Positions 1 through 7,945 of a DNA stretch of 64,000 nt are shown here, one piece after another. The notes beneath the pieces were generated by a model. It did not search any database and had not been told where the DNA came from. It saw only the letters and a program-made list of their open reading frames with translations. The position numbers were made by a program, and so were the translations under genes. Where the stretch lies: assembly GCF_000205165.1 (NCBI RefSeq), contig NZ_GL883825.1, forward strand, positions 1-64,000. Reading direction: 5' to 3'. This DNA comes from Paraprevotella xylaniphila YIT 11841 (lineage in GTDB: Bacteria > Bacteroidota > Bacteroidia > Bacteroidales > Bacteroidaceae). Every line of letters starts with the position of its first letter. The stretch's first letter is position 1.

Positions 1-424
1 GAACGCGAACAGCACGTTTATATCCCGTATACCACGCAGCCTCTCCCAACCGAACAGAAAAGCACACCCGGCTGAAAGCGGTTTCACAACCGGCGCACAA
101 AATGGAGACCGACGGAAAAGGCAAAAGACAAGCACGCAGGGAAAGGGCCAACACACTCGGAACCGCAGCCAGGAATTATCCGGAAGAAAAACGGGGCACA
201 TCCCGAAAGGCAACAAATATGCTGAAAATAATGTTTAACTCGTCCAATTTTTGGAGGCACTTCATTCTGACAAATGGGATAGGATAAAAGGCCACCGGTC
301 CCAACGAGAGAAACAACACAACATAAAGCGAAAAACACAAAATGCCCCCGCAACATTCATTAAAAACAGAATACGAAAGCTCAAACTGCCCTCTACTCAC
401 CATACAAAAAGCACCGACATATAC
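1..424. other. Non-coding stretch, no supported gene
   Basis: No reading frame here has recognisable protein similarity, a promoter and a sensible start together; the short frames on both strands look like chance. The stretch is A-rich on the plus strand. Around 69-112 there is a weak resemblance (GGCTGAAAGCG, GGCGCA) to the intergenic repeat seen at 17.9, 29.7, 40.7 and 57.5 kb. It ends at the inferred 3' boundary of the decayed group II intron, so its right side should be the downstream exon of that insertion. Confidence 0.5.
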
Positions 425-1420
425 ATCGGGTAGGAGGAACGGGATTAATTCCCACTACGACCTCTCACACCACCGACGTGCCGTCCGAAATACGGTGGTT
501 CCTTAATTAACCTTTAAACCCAGATGGCAGTACATCTTAAAAGTAGGATAACCGGCTCGGAGCAAACGTTCATCCGACAAAACCTTATGTACAGTGAGAT
601 GACTTGCCAACTTAAAATAGTGGATACCAAATCAAACGTTGTTTACGATATTCGTAGCCCCAACCGTTATTACGGCTAGTGAGCCCACGTATCTTACTTT
701 TCATCTTCTTGATACTATCGCCATGAATGTAGAATTGGCATTTGCCATTACTACGACCAAAGATATAGGAAAGGAATTTGATGTCACGTATATAAGCTAC
801 ATGGGGCTTCTCCTTATTCACCTTTAAAAAAAGCTTCGTTTCAATAAAGGGAAGCAGATTATCCAATGTACGCTGCGCGGAACGACGGCTTTTACAAAAG
901 ATGACCAAGTCATCAGCATACCGAACGAACAAATGCCCGCGTTTTTCCGGTTCCTTGCCTAACTCATTAAGAATTATATTGCTTAACAAGGGACTCAATG
1001 GACCACCCTGAGGGTCCCCGACTGAACTCTACTCTTTCTTGCATCCTATAAATACACCGGAGTTCAGATATTTATGAATAAGAGATATAGCACGACCGTC
1101 TTTGATAGTACGCGACAAAATTTCTATCAATTTACTATGACAGACTGTATCAAAGAATTTCTCCAAATCCATATCGACCGTGAACACATAACTAGCAGAG
1201 ACATATTCGCCACACTTTAATAGCGCATCATGAGCACTACGATGAGAACGAAAACCATAGTTGGTTGGTGAAAATTGGGGGTCATAAAGAGGTTGGAGCA
1301 CTGATTCCCACTATCAGGACTCATTCGGGACTTCGCCCTATAGCGTACGCCCATGCTAAGTATACCAATAAGAGGACGTGTCATCGCGACACATCCTCTT
1401 TCCATAATCTCATATAGGTA
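425..1420 (-). mobile_element. Decayed, 5'-truncated group II intron
   Basis: Reading the minus strand, reverse-transcriptase (RT) fragments are followed by a hairpin with arms ACCACCG/CGGTGGT, the sequence GTGTGAGAGG, and an end CCTCCTACCCGAT at about 437-425. This is the layout of domains V and VI at the 3' end of bacterial group II introns. The 5' ribozyme domains and the N-terminal part of the RT are not recognisable upstream of about 1405, so the element is truncated. The open frame is broken several times, so it cannot move on its own. The 3' boundary is fairly clear; the 5' boundary is a guess. Confidence 0.75.
503..1405 (-). pseudogene. ltrA: Group II intron reverse transcriptase/maturase, broken
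   Basis: Pieces in order on the minus strand are: a short fragment with a RPLIGI-like fingers motif (1405-1300); NYGFRSHRSAHDAL followed by the polymerase motif FTVDMDLEKFFD (1301-1029); PQGGPLSPLLSNI followed by the catalytic YADD box (about 1010-612); and a C-terminal tail ending LLRAGYPTFKMY with stop at 503-505. An in-frame TAG at 1029-1031 separates the second and third pieces. The first piece is out of frame with the second. Between the third piece and the tail most of the thumb (X) domain is deleted and the frame changes. The active-site residues survive, so decay may be fairly recent, but no functional protein can be made. Confidence 0.85.
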
Positions 1421-1611
1421 TTAGTTTTTTTTAAGGTAAAAAGATTGTTTTCAGAATAACTTTTGCAAATATCGGGTTTTCTAGCCAACTACACAAATAA
1501 AAAAGGATGTTTCTTAGCATAAAAAAGAACATTCACTTTATTCTCTTTAAAAAACTCTTCTTATACCTTATTATTATAGGAAATACGAAAGTGATTTCCA
1601 TTTTTTAATAG
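1421..1611. other. AT-rich gap between intron remnant and glnS promoter
   Basis: About 190 bases, strongly AT-rich, without a supported gene. It presumably contains degenerate 5' intron sequence and the upstream part of the glnS promoter. No further structure was recognised. Confidence 0.4.
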
Positions 1612-1619
1612 TATCTTTG
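1612..1619 (+). promoter_or_regulatory. glnS promoter -7 box
   Basis: TATCTTTG fits the Bacteroidota -7 consensus TAnnTTTG. It overlaps an upstream in-frame ATG at 1617, so that ATG cannot be transcribed as part of the message. This supports translation starting at 1656. Confidence 0.7.
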
Positions 1620-1655
1620 CAAGCATTATTGATAATTACGCAAAACAGATTGGTT

Positions 1656-3359
1656 ATGACTGAAACAACTCATGCTGAATCATCAGAAAAGAAAGGACTT
1701 AATTTCGTAGAAGAAATAGTGGTGGAAGACCTGAAGGCAGGCAAGAACAACGGACGACTGCAAACCCGCTTTCCACCGGAACCTAACGGGTATCTACATA
1801 TCGGACATGCAAAAGCGATTTGTATGGACTTCGGCATCGCGGAAAAATACGGCGGTGTGTGTAACCTAAGATTGGATGACACAAACCCTATCAAGGAAGA
1901 CACGGAATACGTAGAGGCCATCAAGGAAGACATACAGTGGTTGGGATTCAAATGGGGAAAAATCTATCATGCTTCAGACTATTTCCAACAACTGTGGGAC
2001 TTTGCCGTCAGATTGATTAAAGAAGGCAAAGCCTACATCGACGAACAAAGCAGCGAACAGATTGCCGAACAAAAGGGGACACCGACGCAACCCGGTACGC
2101 CGAGTCCCTATCGTGACCGTCCCATAGAAGAAAATCTAGAGCTGTTTAACAAGATGAACAGCGGCGAGGCTGAAGAAGGTTCCATGGTGCTGCGTGCCAA
2201 GTTGGACATGGCCAACCCGAACATGCACTTCCGCGATCCCATCATTTACCGTATCATCAACAAAGAGCACCATCGCACGGGCAGCAAGTGGAAAGCCTAC
2301 CCGATGTATGACTTCGCGCACGGGCAAAGCGATTATTTCGAAGGAGTGACCCACTCCATCTGTACGTTGGAGTTTGTCCCCCACCGTCCGCTCTATGACC
2401 ACTTCATCGACGAATTGAAAGAAGGAAACGACTTGGCAGACCACCGTCCCCGTCAGATAGAATTCAACCGCCTGAACCTGACCTATACCGTCATGAGCAA
2501 ACGCAAATTGCTTGCGTTGGTAAAAGAAGGCCTGGTAAACGGATGGGACGACCCACGAATGCCGACCCTCTGTGGGTTCCGCCGCCGTGGCTACTCTCCT
2601 GAAGCCATCCGCAAATTTATCGATATGATCGGCTACACCAAGTTCGATGCCCTGAACGACTTTGCCATGTTGGAAGCAGCCCTACGTGAGGACCTGAATG
2701 CGAGGGCAACCCGTGTCTCGGCCGTACTTAATCCTGTAAAGCTCGTGATTACCAACTATCCGGAAGGGCAAGTGGAAGAACTTGAAACCGTAAATAATCC
2801 AGAAAATGAAGCTGACGGAAGCCATATCATCGAGTTTAGCCGAGAACTGTGGATAGAACGCGAAGACTTCATGGAAGATGCTCCCAAGAAATACTTCCGC
2901 CTGACTCCCGGCAATGAAGTCCGTCTGAAAAGCGCTTACATCGTAAAGTGTACGGGATGCAAGAAAGACGAAAACGGCAACGTGACGGAGGTCTACTGTG
3001 AATACGACCCCATGTCAAAAAGCGGCATGCCCGGTTCGGACAGGAAAGTGAAAGGCACGCTCCATTGGGTGAGTTGCGGACATTGCCAACCGGCCGAAGT
3101 GCGCTTATACGACCGACTTTTCAGCATAGAGAACCCAGGAGCCGAAGAACGCGACTTCCGTGAGTTGTTGAACCCAGAGTCACTGAAAGTCCTGCCCCAA
3201 TGTTATGTGGAAAAATATGCAGCGACCAAAAAGCCGCTTGAATATCTGCAGTTCCAACGCATCGGTTACTTCATGATGGACAAGGACAGTACTGCCGAAC
3301 ATTTGGTATTCAATCGTACCGTAGGCCTGAAAGACACATGGAGTAAGAAAAACAAATAA
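1656..3359 (+). CDS. glnS: Glutamine--tRNA ligase
   Basis: Class I aminoacyl-tRNA synthetase that charges tRNA-Gln with glutamine in the cytosol. The protein (567 residues from the chosen start) shows the RFPPEPNGYLHIGHAKAI signature, with the HIGH box near residue 46, and the KMSKS-equivalent VMSKRKLL. The C-terminal half matches the anticodon-binding beta-barrels of GlnRS/GluRS, and the length is normal for GlnRS. The start at 1656 (MTETTHAESS) is chosen because the longer frame from 1617 would begin inside the promoter box. The next gene begins one base after the stop, so the two are probably co-transcribed. GluRS is the only close alternative, and the eukaryote-like GlnRS signature argues against it. 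Confidence 0.95.
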   Translation: MTETTHAESSEKKGLNFVEEIVVEDLKAGKNNGRLQTRFPPEPNGYLHIGHAKAICMDFGIAEKYGGVCNLRLDDTNPIKEDTEYVEAIKEDIQWLGFKWGKIYHASDYFQQLWDFAVRLIKEGKAYIDEQSSEQIAEQKGTPTQPGTPSPYRDRPIEENLELFNKMNSGEAEEGSMVLRAKLDMANPNMHFRDPIIYRIINKEHHRTGSKWKAYPMYDFAHGQSDYFEGVTHSICTLEFVPHRPLYDHFIDELKEGNDLADHRPRQIEFNRLNLTYTVMSKRKLLALVKEGLVNGWDDPRMPTLCGFRRRGYSPEAIRKFIDMIGYTKFDALNDFAMLEAALREDLNARATRVSAVLNPVKLVITNYPEGQVEELETVNNPENEADGSHIIEFSRELWIEREDFMEDAPKKYFRLTPGNEVRLKSAYIVKCTGCKKDENGNVTEVYCEYDPMSKSGMPGSDRKVKGTLHWVSCGHCQPAEVRLYDRLFSIENPGAEERDFRELLNPESLKVLPQCYVEKYAATKKPLEYLQFQRIGYFMMDKDSTAEHLVFNRTVGLKDTWSKKNK

Positions 3360-3360
3360 C

Positions 3361-4836
3361 ATGTCGACAGAAGACCTCTCGTATTTTCAAGAAGAAGAAT
3401 TCAAAAAGAATCTGGCTCTTTACGAGCAGATGTTACAAGGCGGTCAGTCGGTTTATCTGGAAGCAGACGAACTGACTGACATCGCCGAGTATTATCTCGT
3501 GCAGAACGACACGGACAAAGCTATGGCGTGTATCCAATACGCCCTGAACATCCACCCCGGTAGCATCGACCCTTTGATTTTTCTGGCCCGGCAAAAGATG
3601 TTCAACGGTGACATCGAAGGTGCCAAAACCATACGCGACTGTATTACGGATCCCAATGACCGCGAAGTCATATTCCTTAACGCAGAATTGCTGTTACGCG
3701 AAGGAAAAGAACAGGAAGCCACCACATACCTGTCCGAAAAAGCCGAAACAGAAGAAGAAGATGCCGCTTTGTTTGCATACGACACGGCCACACTGTTTTT
3801 GGATTACGGCTATTTGGAACAAGCAGCTCAATGGGGACAACGGGCACTCGATATGGAACCGGACAACGAGAAGTTTTTGAAGTTCAAGGCAGACCACCTC
3901 ATCTCTTCCAACCGTCCGAAAGAAGCCATCGAGATATTAAACAGTTTGTTGGACATCAACCCATACAACCTCAATGCATGGCACTCATTGGGCGAAGCCT
4001 ATTTCGTATGCGAAGACTTTTCCAAGACCATGGAAACGGCTGATTTTGCATTGGCCATAGACGAGCACGACGCCCAAGCTCTTTTGCTGAAGGCCAACAG
4101 CCTGCTTCAACAACAGAATCTCGATGAAGCCCACCAACTTTATCTCCGATATTTCAAGGAACATCCGTCCAATGAAATTCCCTATCTTTTCGACGGGGTG
4201 TGCCTCTCCGCACTTGAACGCTACGACGAAGCTTTAAGCCAATTACTTAAAGCAGAAGAATTATCCCAAGGTTACTCTCCGGAGCAGCAACATATATATG
4301 CCAACCTTTCGGATGTGTACAGCAAGCTGTATGATACAGACAAAGCCTTTGAATATATCGACAAGATAAAAGAAATAAATCCGGATTACGACACAGACTT
4401 ATACAAAGGGCATATCCTGATGCAAAATGCGAGAGAAAACGAAGCCCTCGAATGCTACAACACGTTTATCCAAAGCCACGAAGACCCCTCGGAGGCTCAT
4501 TTCCTCGTCGGCTTGTCTTTAGTGGAAAACAAACTGTACGAAAAGGCAAGGGAACATTTCTTGTATATGCTGAATCGCGATGCTTCACAAGACGAGGAAA
4601 GCCAAAAAGCATACGCTTATTTGGCCTATTGCGCGCTGATGCAAAACCGTTATCAGGAATTCATTGCTTTCCTGAAAATTGCTTGTGAAAAAGCCCCCGA
4701 AGCATTGGAATACACCGTGGGACGATTCATCCCGGAAGAAGTGGAAGCCAAGGATTTCTATCAGTACGTCTTAACTCACAGCGACGTATTTACACACTTC
4801 AACCCGGATTCATCTGCCCCTGTAAAACCCATGTGA
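3361..4836 (+). CDS. Tetratricopeptide repeat protein
   Basis: A 491-residue protein made almost entirely of TPR-type helical repeats, for example NPYNLNAWHSLGEAYF and HIYANLSDVYSKLYDTDKAF. It has no signal peptide, membrane segment or enzymatic domain, so a cytosolic scaffold or interaction role is likely. It follows glnS by one base and probably shares its transcript. The family is common in Bacteroidales next to glnS-type genes, but I know no defined function. An inverted repeat (ACCCATGTG/CACATGGGT, about 4827-4869) overlaps the stop codon and may serve as terminator between this gene and the convergent manC. Confidence 0.85.
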   Translation: MSTEDLSYFQEEEFKKNLALYEQMLQGGQSVYLEADELTDIAEYYLVQNDTDKAMACIQYALNIHPGSIDPLIFLARQKMFNGDIEGAKTIRDCITDPNDREVIFLNAELLLREGKEQEATTYLSEKAETEEEDAALFAYDTATLFLDYGYLEQAAQWGQRALDMEPDNEKFLKFKADHLISSNRPKEAIEILNSLLDINPYNLNAWHSLGEAYFVCEDFSKTMETADFALAIDEHDAQALLLKANSLLQQQNLDEAHQLYLRYFKEHPSNEIPYLFDGVCLSALERYDEALSQLLKAEELSQGYSPEQQHIYANLSDVYSKLYDTDKAFEYIDKIKEINPDYDTDLYKGHILMQNARENEALECYNTFIQSHEDPSEAHFLVGLSLVENKLYEKAREHFLYMLNRDASQDEESQKAYAYLAYCALMQNRYQEFIAFLKIACEKAPEALEYTVGRFIPEEVEAKDFYQYVLTHSDVFTHFNPDSSAPVKPM

Positions 4837-4869
4837 AAAGAAGCTTTTGCACCGTCTCTCCACATGGGT
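4827..4869. terminator. Inverted repeat between convergent genes
   Basis: ACCCATGTG and CACATGGGT form a 9-bp dyad with a loop of about 24 bases, spanning the end of the TPR gene and the gap before manC. The T-tract is weak, so terminator function is plausible but not certain. Confidence 0.4.
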
Positions 4870-4879
4870 ATATTTCCTC

Positions 4880-5941
4880 TCATTCGCTGAACTGCTTGAT
4901 GCGTTGCTCTTCCGATAATTTGCAGATGAGCAAAGTATCGTTCTTTTCTGCCACAATGAAACCATCCAGACCTTGTATTACGACTTTTTTCTCCTGAGTG
5001 GTATGAATCATACAGTTATGCGTGTCATACACCGAAATGTTCTTTCCGATACAGGCATTACCATAAGCATCTTGCGGCGTATGCTCATGCAAAGAGCCCC
5101 ACGTGCCTAAATCACTCCATCCGAAGTTGGCCGGAAGCACGAATATCTCTTCCACTTTCTCCATGATGGCATAATCCACCGATATATTCTCACATTTCGG
5201 GAAATCACGGTTGATGGCTTCCTGTTCCTGCTCGCTGCCATATATGGGCATAAGCTGCTCGAAAACCTGCGCGATAGCGGGCTGATACACACGGAAAGCA
5301 TTGACAATCGTGCTGACGTTCCACACGAATATTCCGGCATTCCAGAAATAATTATTCTTTTGGATATATCGGCTTGCCGTGGCAAAATCAGGCTTTTCCT
5401 TAAAAGAATCCACCCGATAAATTTCCTTGTTACGTGCCGATGCAAAGCCCAAGTCAGCCTGAATATATCCGTATCCGGTTTCCGGACGGTTCGGCTTCAT
5501 TCCCAAAGTCAAAATAGAGTCCGTCTCCGAGGTAAAGACCAAACCGGAAGTTATCACACGTTCAAATTCAGCCACATCCATGACGATATGATCGCTCGGT
5601 GTGACCACCACATTGGCTTTCGGATTCAACTTTTTGATACGCCAACTCACGTAAGCAATGCAAGGCGCCGTATTCCTTCGGCAAGGTTCCTTCAATATGT
5701 TAGATTCCGGAATTTCCGGTAACTGTTCACGTACAATATCCGCATAAGCTTCGGACGTCACCACCCAAATGTTTTCCGGAAAACAAATCCTTTTAAAACG
5801 ATCAGCAGTCAATTGCAACAACGTACGTCCGCATCCCAATACATCGATAAACTGTTTCGGGCACTCCGGAGTACTCATCGGCCAAAAGCGGCTACCTATG
5901 CCACCAGCCATAATTACCAAATGATTATTACTTCTTTCCAT
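4880..5941 (-). CDS. manC: Mannose-1-phosphate guanylyltransferase
   Basis: Makes GDP-mannose from mannose-1-phosphate and GTP, the precursor for mannosylated and fucosylated glycans. The 353-residue protein begins with the nucleotidyltransferase signature MAGGIGSRFWPMS and contains PSDHIV, PETGYGYI, FKEKPDF and NYFWNAGIFVW, all typical of the GMP/ManC family. It lacks the fused isomerase domain found in about 470-residue enzymes, so it is the short monofunctional form. A promoter (TAATTTTG on the minus strand, 5980-5973) lies in the divergent gap with thiD. No mannose genes are adjacent, so it probably feeds several glycan pathways. Confidence 0.9.
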   Translation of the reverse strand: MERSNNHLVIMAGGIGSRFWPMSTPECPKQFIDVLGCGRTLLQLTADRFKRICFPENIWVVTSEAYADIVREQLPEIPESNILKEPCRRNTAPCIAYVSWRIKKLNPKANVVVTPSDHIVMDVAEFERVITSGLVFTSETDSILTLGMKPNRPETGYGYIQADLGFASARNKEIYRVDSFKEKPDFATASRYIQKNNYFWNAGIFVWNVSTIVNAFRVYQPAIAQVFEQLMPIYGSEQEQEAINRDFPKCENISVDYAIMEKVEEIFVLPANFGWSDLGTWGSLHEHTPQDAYGNACIGKNISVYDTHNCMIHTTQEKKVVIQGLDGFIVAEKNDTLLICKLSEEQRIKQFSE

Positions 5942-5972
5942 GGTTCTATATTCACGAGAATAAGTTAAGTCA

Positions 5973-5980
5973 CAAAATTA
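5973..5980 (-). promoter_or_regulatory. manC promoter -7 box
   Basis: The minus strand reads TAATTTTG, matching TAnnTTTG, 32 bases before the manC start. It is divergent from the thiD promoter. Confidence 0.6.
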
Positions 5981-6045
5981 CAACTATTTTTCTAAATCCA
6001 TGCATAAATATACACGATATTTTCATCTTCTTTTTCTTTGTTTTA

Positions 6046-6077
6046 TTTGCACGCAGCCAAACATTCGCGTACTTTTG
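6046..6077 (+). promoter_or_regulatory. thiD promoter with very short leader
   Basis: TTTG (6046-6049), a 20-base spacer and TACTTTTG (6070-6077) give a near-perfect Bacteroidota promoter. The ATG at 6087 begins only nine bases after the -7 box, so the expected message has only a few bases of leader. Confidence 0.75.
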
Positions 6078-6086
6078 CACATACAA

Positions 6087-6905
6087 ATGAAATATACCAC
6101 CATTTTAAGCATCGCCGGTTCCGATTGTAGCGGAGGAGCCGGCATTCAGGCAGACATCAAGACGATTTCCGCTTTGGGATGCTATGCTGCCAGCATCGTC
6201 ACAGCCGTTACCGTACAAAATACATGCGGAGTGAAAAACGTATATCCTATTCCGGCTCAAATTGTCAAGGAACAAATACAGGCCATAACCGAGGATATGC
6301 AAATAGATGCCTTGAAAATAGGAATGGTGACGGACGAAAGCATCATAGCGGTCATTGCGGATTTCTTATCAGCCAACTGCTTCCCGGTCGTCTTCGATCC
6401 AGTCTTAGTCTCAAGTAGCGGCTACTCTTTGGTAGCCCCCGAAGCGTTGCATGCCATGTGTGACCGTTTAATCCCCCATTGCACTTTAATGACCCCCAAC
6501 CTGCCGGAAGCCGAAATACTGTCCGGTATCCCTATCCGGGACATAGAAGATATGGCAAACGCCGGACGGCATATCCTTACTTACGGTTGTCGGTCCGTAT
6601 TAATTAAAGGAGGACATTTGGACGGGGGCGATATGACGGATATTCTGGTCTGCGGCAATACTCCGGAAGACATTCACCGCTACCACTCCGCCAAAATAAA
6701 CTCCGCTAATACCCACGGAACCGGATGCACGCTTTCTTCTGCTATTGCGGCTTACATCGGCCAAGGCGTCTCCTTACCGGAAGCTGTCGGTTTAGGGAAA
6801 AAATACCTCACGGATGCCCTGTTTTACGGAAAAGATGTCACCATCGGAAAAGGACACGGCCCGTTAAATCACTTTTTTAATCCCAAAAAGCTGATGATTA
6901 AGTAA
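6087..6905 (+). CDS. thiD: Hydroxymethylpyrimidine/phosphomethylpyrimidine kinase
   Basis: Phosphorylates hydroxymethylpyrimidine twice to give the pyrimidine half of thiamine. The protein (272 residues) opens with SIAGSDCSGGAGIQADIKT and carries DPVLVSSSG, TPNLPEAEIL and the ribokinase-family closing motif HGTGCTLSSAIAAY (anion hole and catalytic Asp region). The start at 6087 (MKYTTILSIAGSD) is preferred over the frame opening at 6000, because the latter lies upstream of the promoter and the extra residues match nothing. No other thiamine genes or TPP riboswitch are visible nearby, so it stands alone here. Confidence 0.92.
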   Translation: MKYTTILSIAGSDCSGGAGIQADIKTISALGCYAASIVTAVTVQNTCGVKNVYPIPAQIVKEQIQAITEDMQIDALKIGMVTDESIIAVIADFLSANCFPVVFDPVLVSSSGYSLVAPEALHAMCDRLIPHCTLMTPNLPEAEILSGIPIRDIEDMANAGRHILTYGCRSVLIKGGHLDGGDMTDILVCGNTPEDIHRYHSAKINSANTHGTGCTLSSAIAAYIGQGVSLPEAVGLGKKYLTDALFYGKDVTIGKGHGPLNHFFNPKKLMIK

Positions 6906-6913
6906 GTTTTTAT

Positions 6914-6921
6914 TAAATTTG
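6914..6921 (+). promoter_or_regulatory. fabD promoter -7 box
   Basis: TAAATTTG matches TAnnTTTG, 47 bases before the fabD start and just after the thiD stop. Confidence 0.55.
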
Positions 6922-6968
6922 CAACCAGATTGATGAACAAACATACATTTAGATAAGATTTAAATTAT

Positions 6969-7868
6969 ATGAAAGCATTTGTATTTCCCGGACAGGGAGC
7001 ACAATTTGTAGGTATGGGCAAAGACCTGTACGACAACAATCCGTTGGCAAAAGAACTATTTGAAAAGGCAAACGATATTTTAGGATTCCGCATTACGGAT
7101 ATCATGTTCAGCGGCACGGACGAGGAGTTGAAACAGACAAAAGTGACGCAACCCGCCGTATTCCTCCATTCTGTCATTTCAGCTTTGTGTATGGGAGAAA
7201 ACTTCACTCCGGACATGGTGGCCGGTCATTCATTAGGAGAATTTTCTGCGTTGGTAGCAGCCGGTGCCCTGAACTTTGAGGATGGTCTGAAATTGGTTTA
7301 CGCCCGTGCCATGGCCATGCAAAAGGCATGCGAGGCTGCCCCTTCTACGATGGCGGCCATTGTAGGCTTGGATGATGCCACGATTGAGAACGTCTGCGCG
7401 GAAATCAATACGGAAAACAATGTAGTGATTCCGGCCAATTATAATTGCCCCGGACAGTTGGTCATCAGCGGCAATGTGGAAGCTGTCAAGGCTGCATGCG
7501 AAAAACTGAAAGCAGCCGGTGCCAAGCGTGCACTCTTGTTGCCGGTGGGCGGTGCGTTCCACTCTCCTTTGATGCAACCGGCCAAAGACGAACTGCAAGC
7601 AGCCATAGAGGCAACTACGTTCAATACGCCTAAATGTGCCGTATACCAAAACGTAGATGCACAGGCTCATACGGATGCAGAAGAAATCAAAGCCAACTTG
7701 ATTGCCCAACTCACAGCTTCTGTTCGTTGGACGCAAGAGGTGCAGAACATGATTGCAGCCGGTGCCACGGATTTCACGGAGTGCGGTCCGGGCAAAGTCC
7801 TGCAAGGCATGATCGGAAAGATTGCTAAAGGAAATGATGCCGTGACAGCACATGGTATCCAAGCATAA
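6969..7868 (+). CDS. fabD: Malonyl-CoA:ACP transacylase
   Basis: Transfers malonyl groups from CoA to acyl carrier protein at the entry of fatty-acid synthesis. The protein (299 residues) has the FPGQGAQFVGMG start, the nucleophile motif GHSLGE with Ser at about residue 88, and the downstream GAFHSPLM containing the catalytic His. Length is normal. It stands alone, with its own promoter and a strong terminator directly after the stop, rather than within a fab cluster. Confidence 0.95.
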   Translation: MKAFVFPGQGAQFVGMGKDLYDNNPLAKELFEKANDILGFRITDIMFSGTDEELKQTKVTQPAVFLHSVISALCMGENFTPDMVAGHSLGEFSALVAAGALNFEDGLKLVYARAMAMQKACEAAPSTMAAIVGLDDATIENVCAEINTENNVVIPANYNCPGQLVISGNVEAVKAACEKLKAAGAKRALLLPVGGAFHSPLMQPAKDELQAAIEATTFNTPKCAVYQNVDAQAHTDAEEIKANLIAQLTASVRWTQEVQNMIAAGATDFTECGPGKVLQGMIGKIAKGNDAVTAHGIQA

Positions 7869-7884
7869 ACCAACTTGAACAGCT

Positions 7885-7921
7885 ATCCCCTTGCCTTGGA
7901 AAAAACGGCAAGGGGATTTTC
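7885..7921 (+). terminator. fabD intrinsic terminator
   Basis: ATCCCCTTGCC (7885-7895) pairs with GGCAAGGGGAT (7907-7917), followed by TTTTC. It starts 17 bases after the fabD stop. Confidence 0.8.
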
Positions 7922-7945
7922 ATTAACGACTAATCCATTTGATAT

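Noticed and set aside
102-433. Short plus-strand frames (about 60 codons) at the window start
   Set aside because: No promoter at a sensible distance, low-complexity charged sequence and no similarity. Treated as non-coding.
6000-6086. Upstream extension of thiD (hydrophobic, signal-like 29 residues)
   Set aside because: It lies upstream of and inside the promoter (6046-6077), and thiD is cytosolic. The start at 6087 fits the family.
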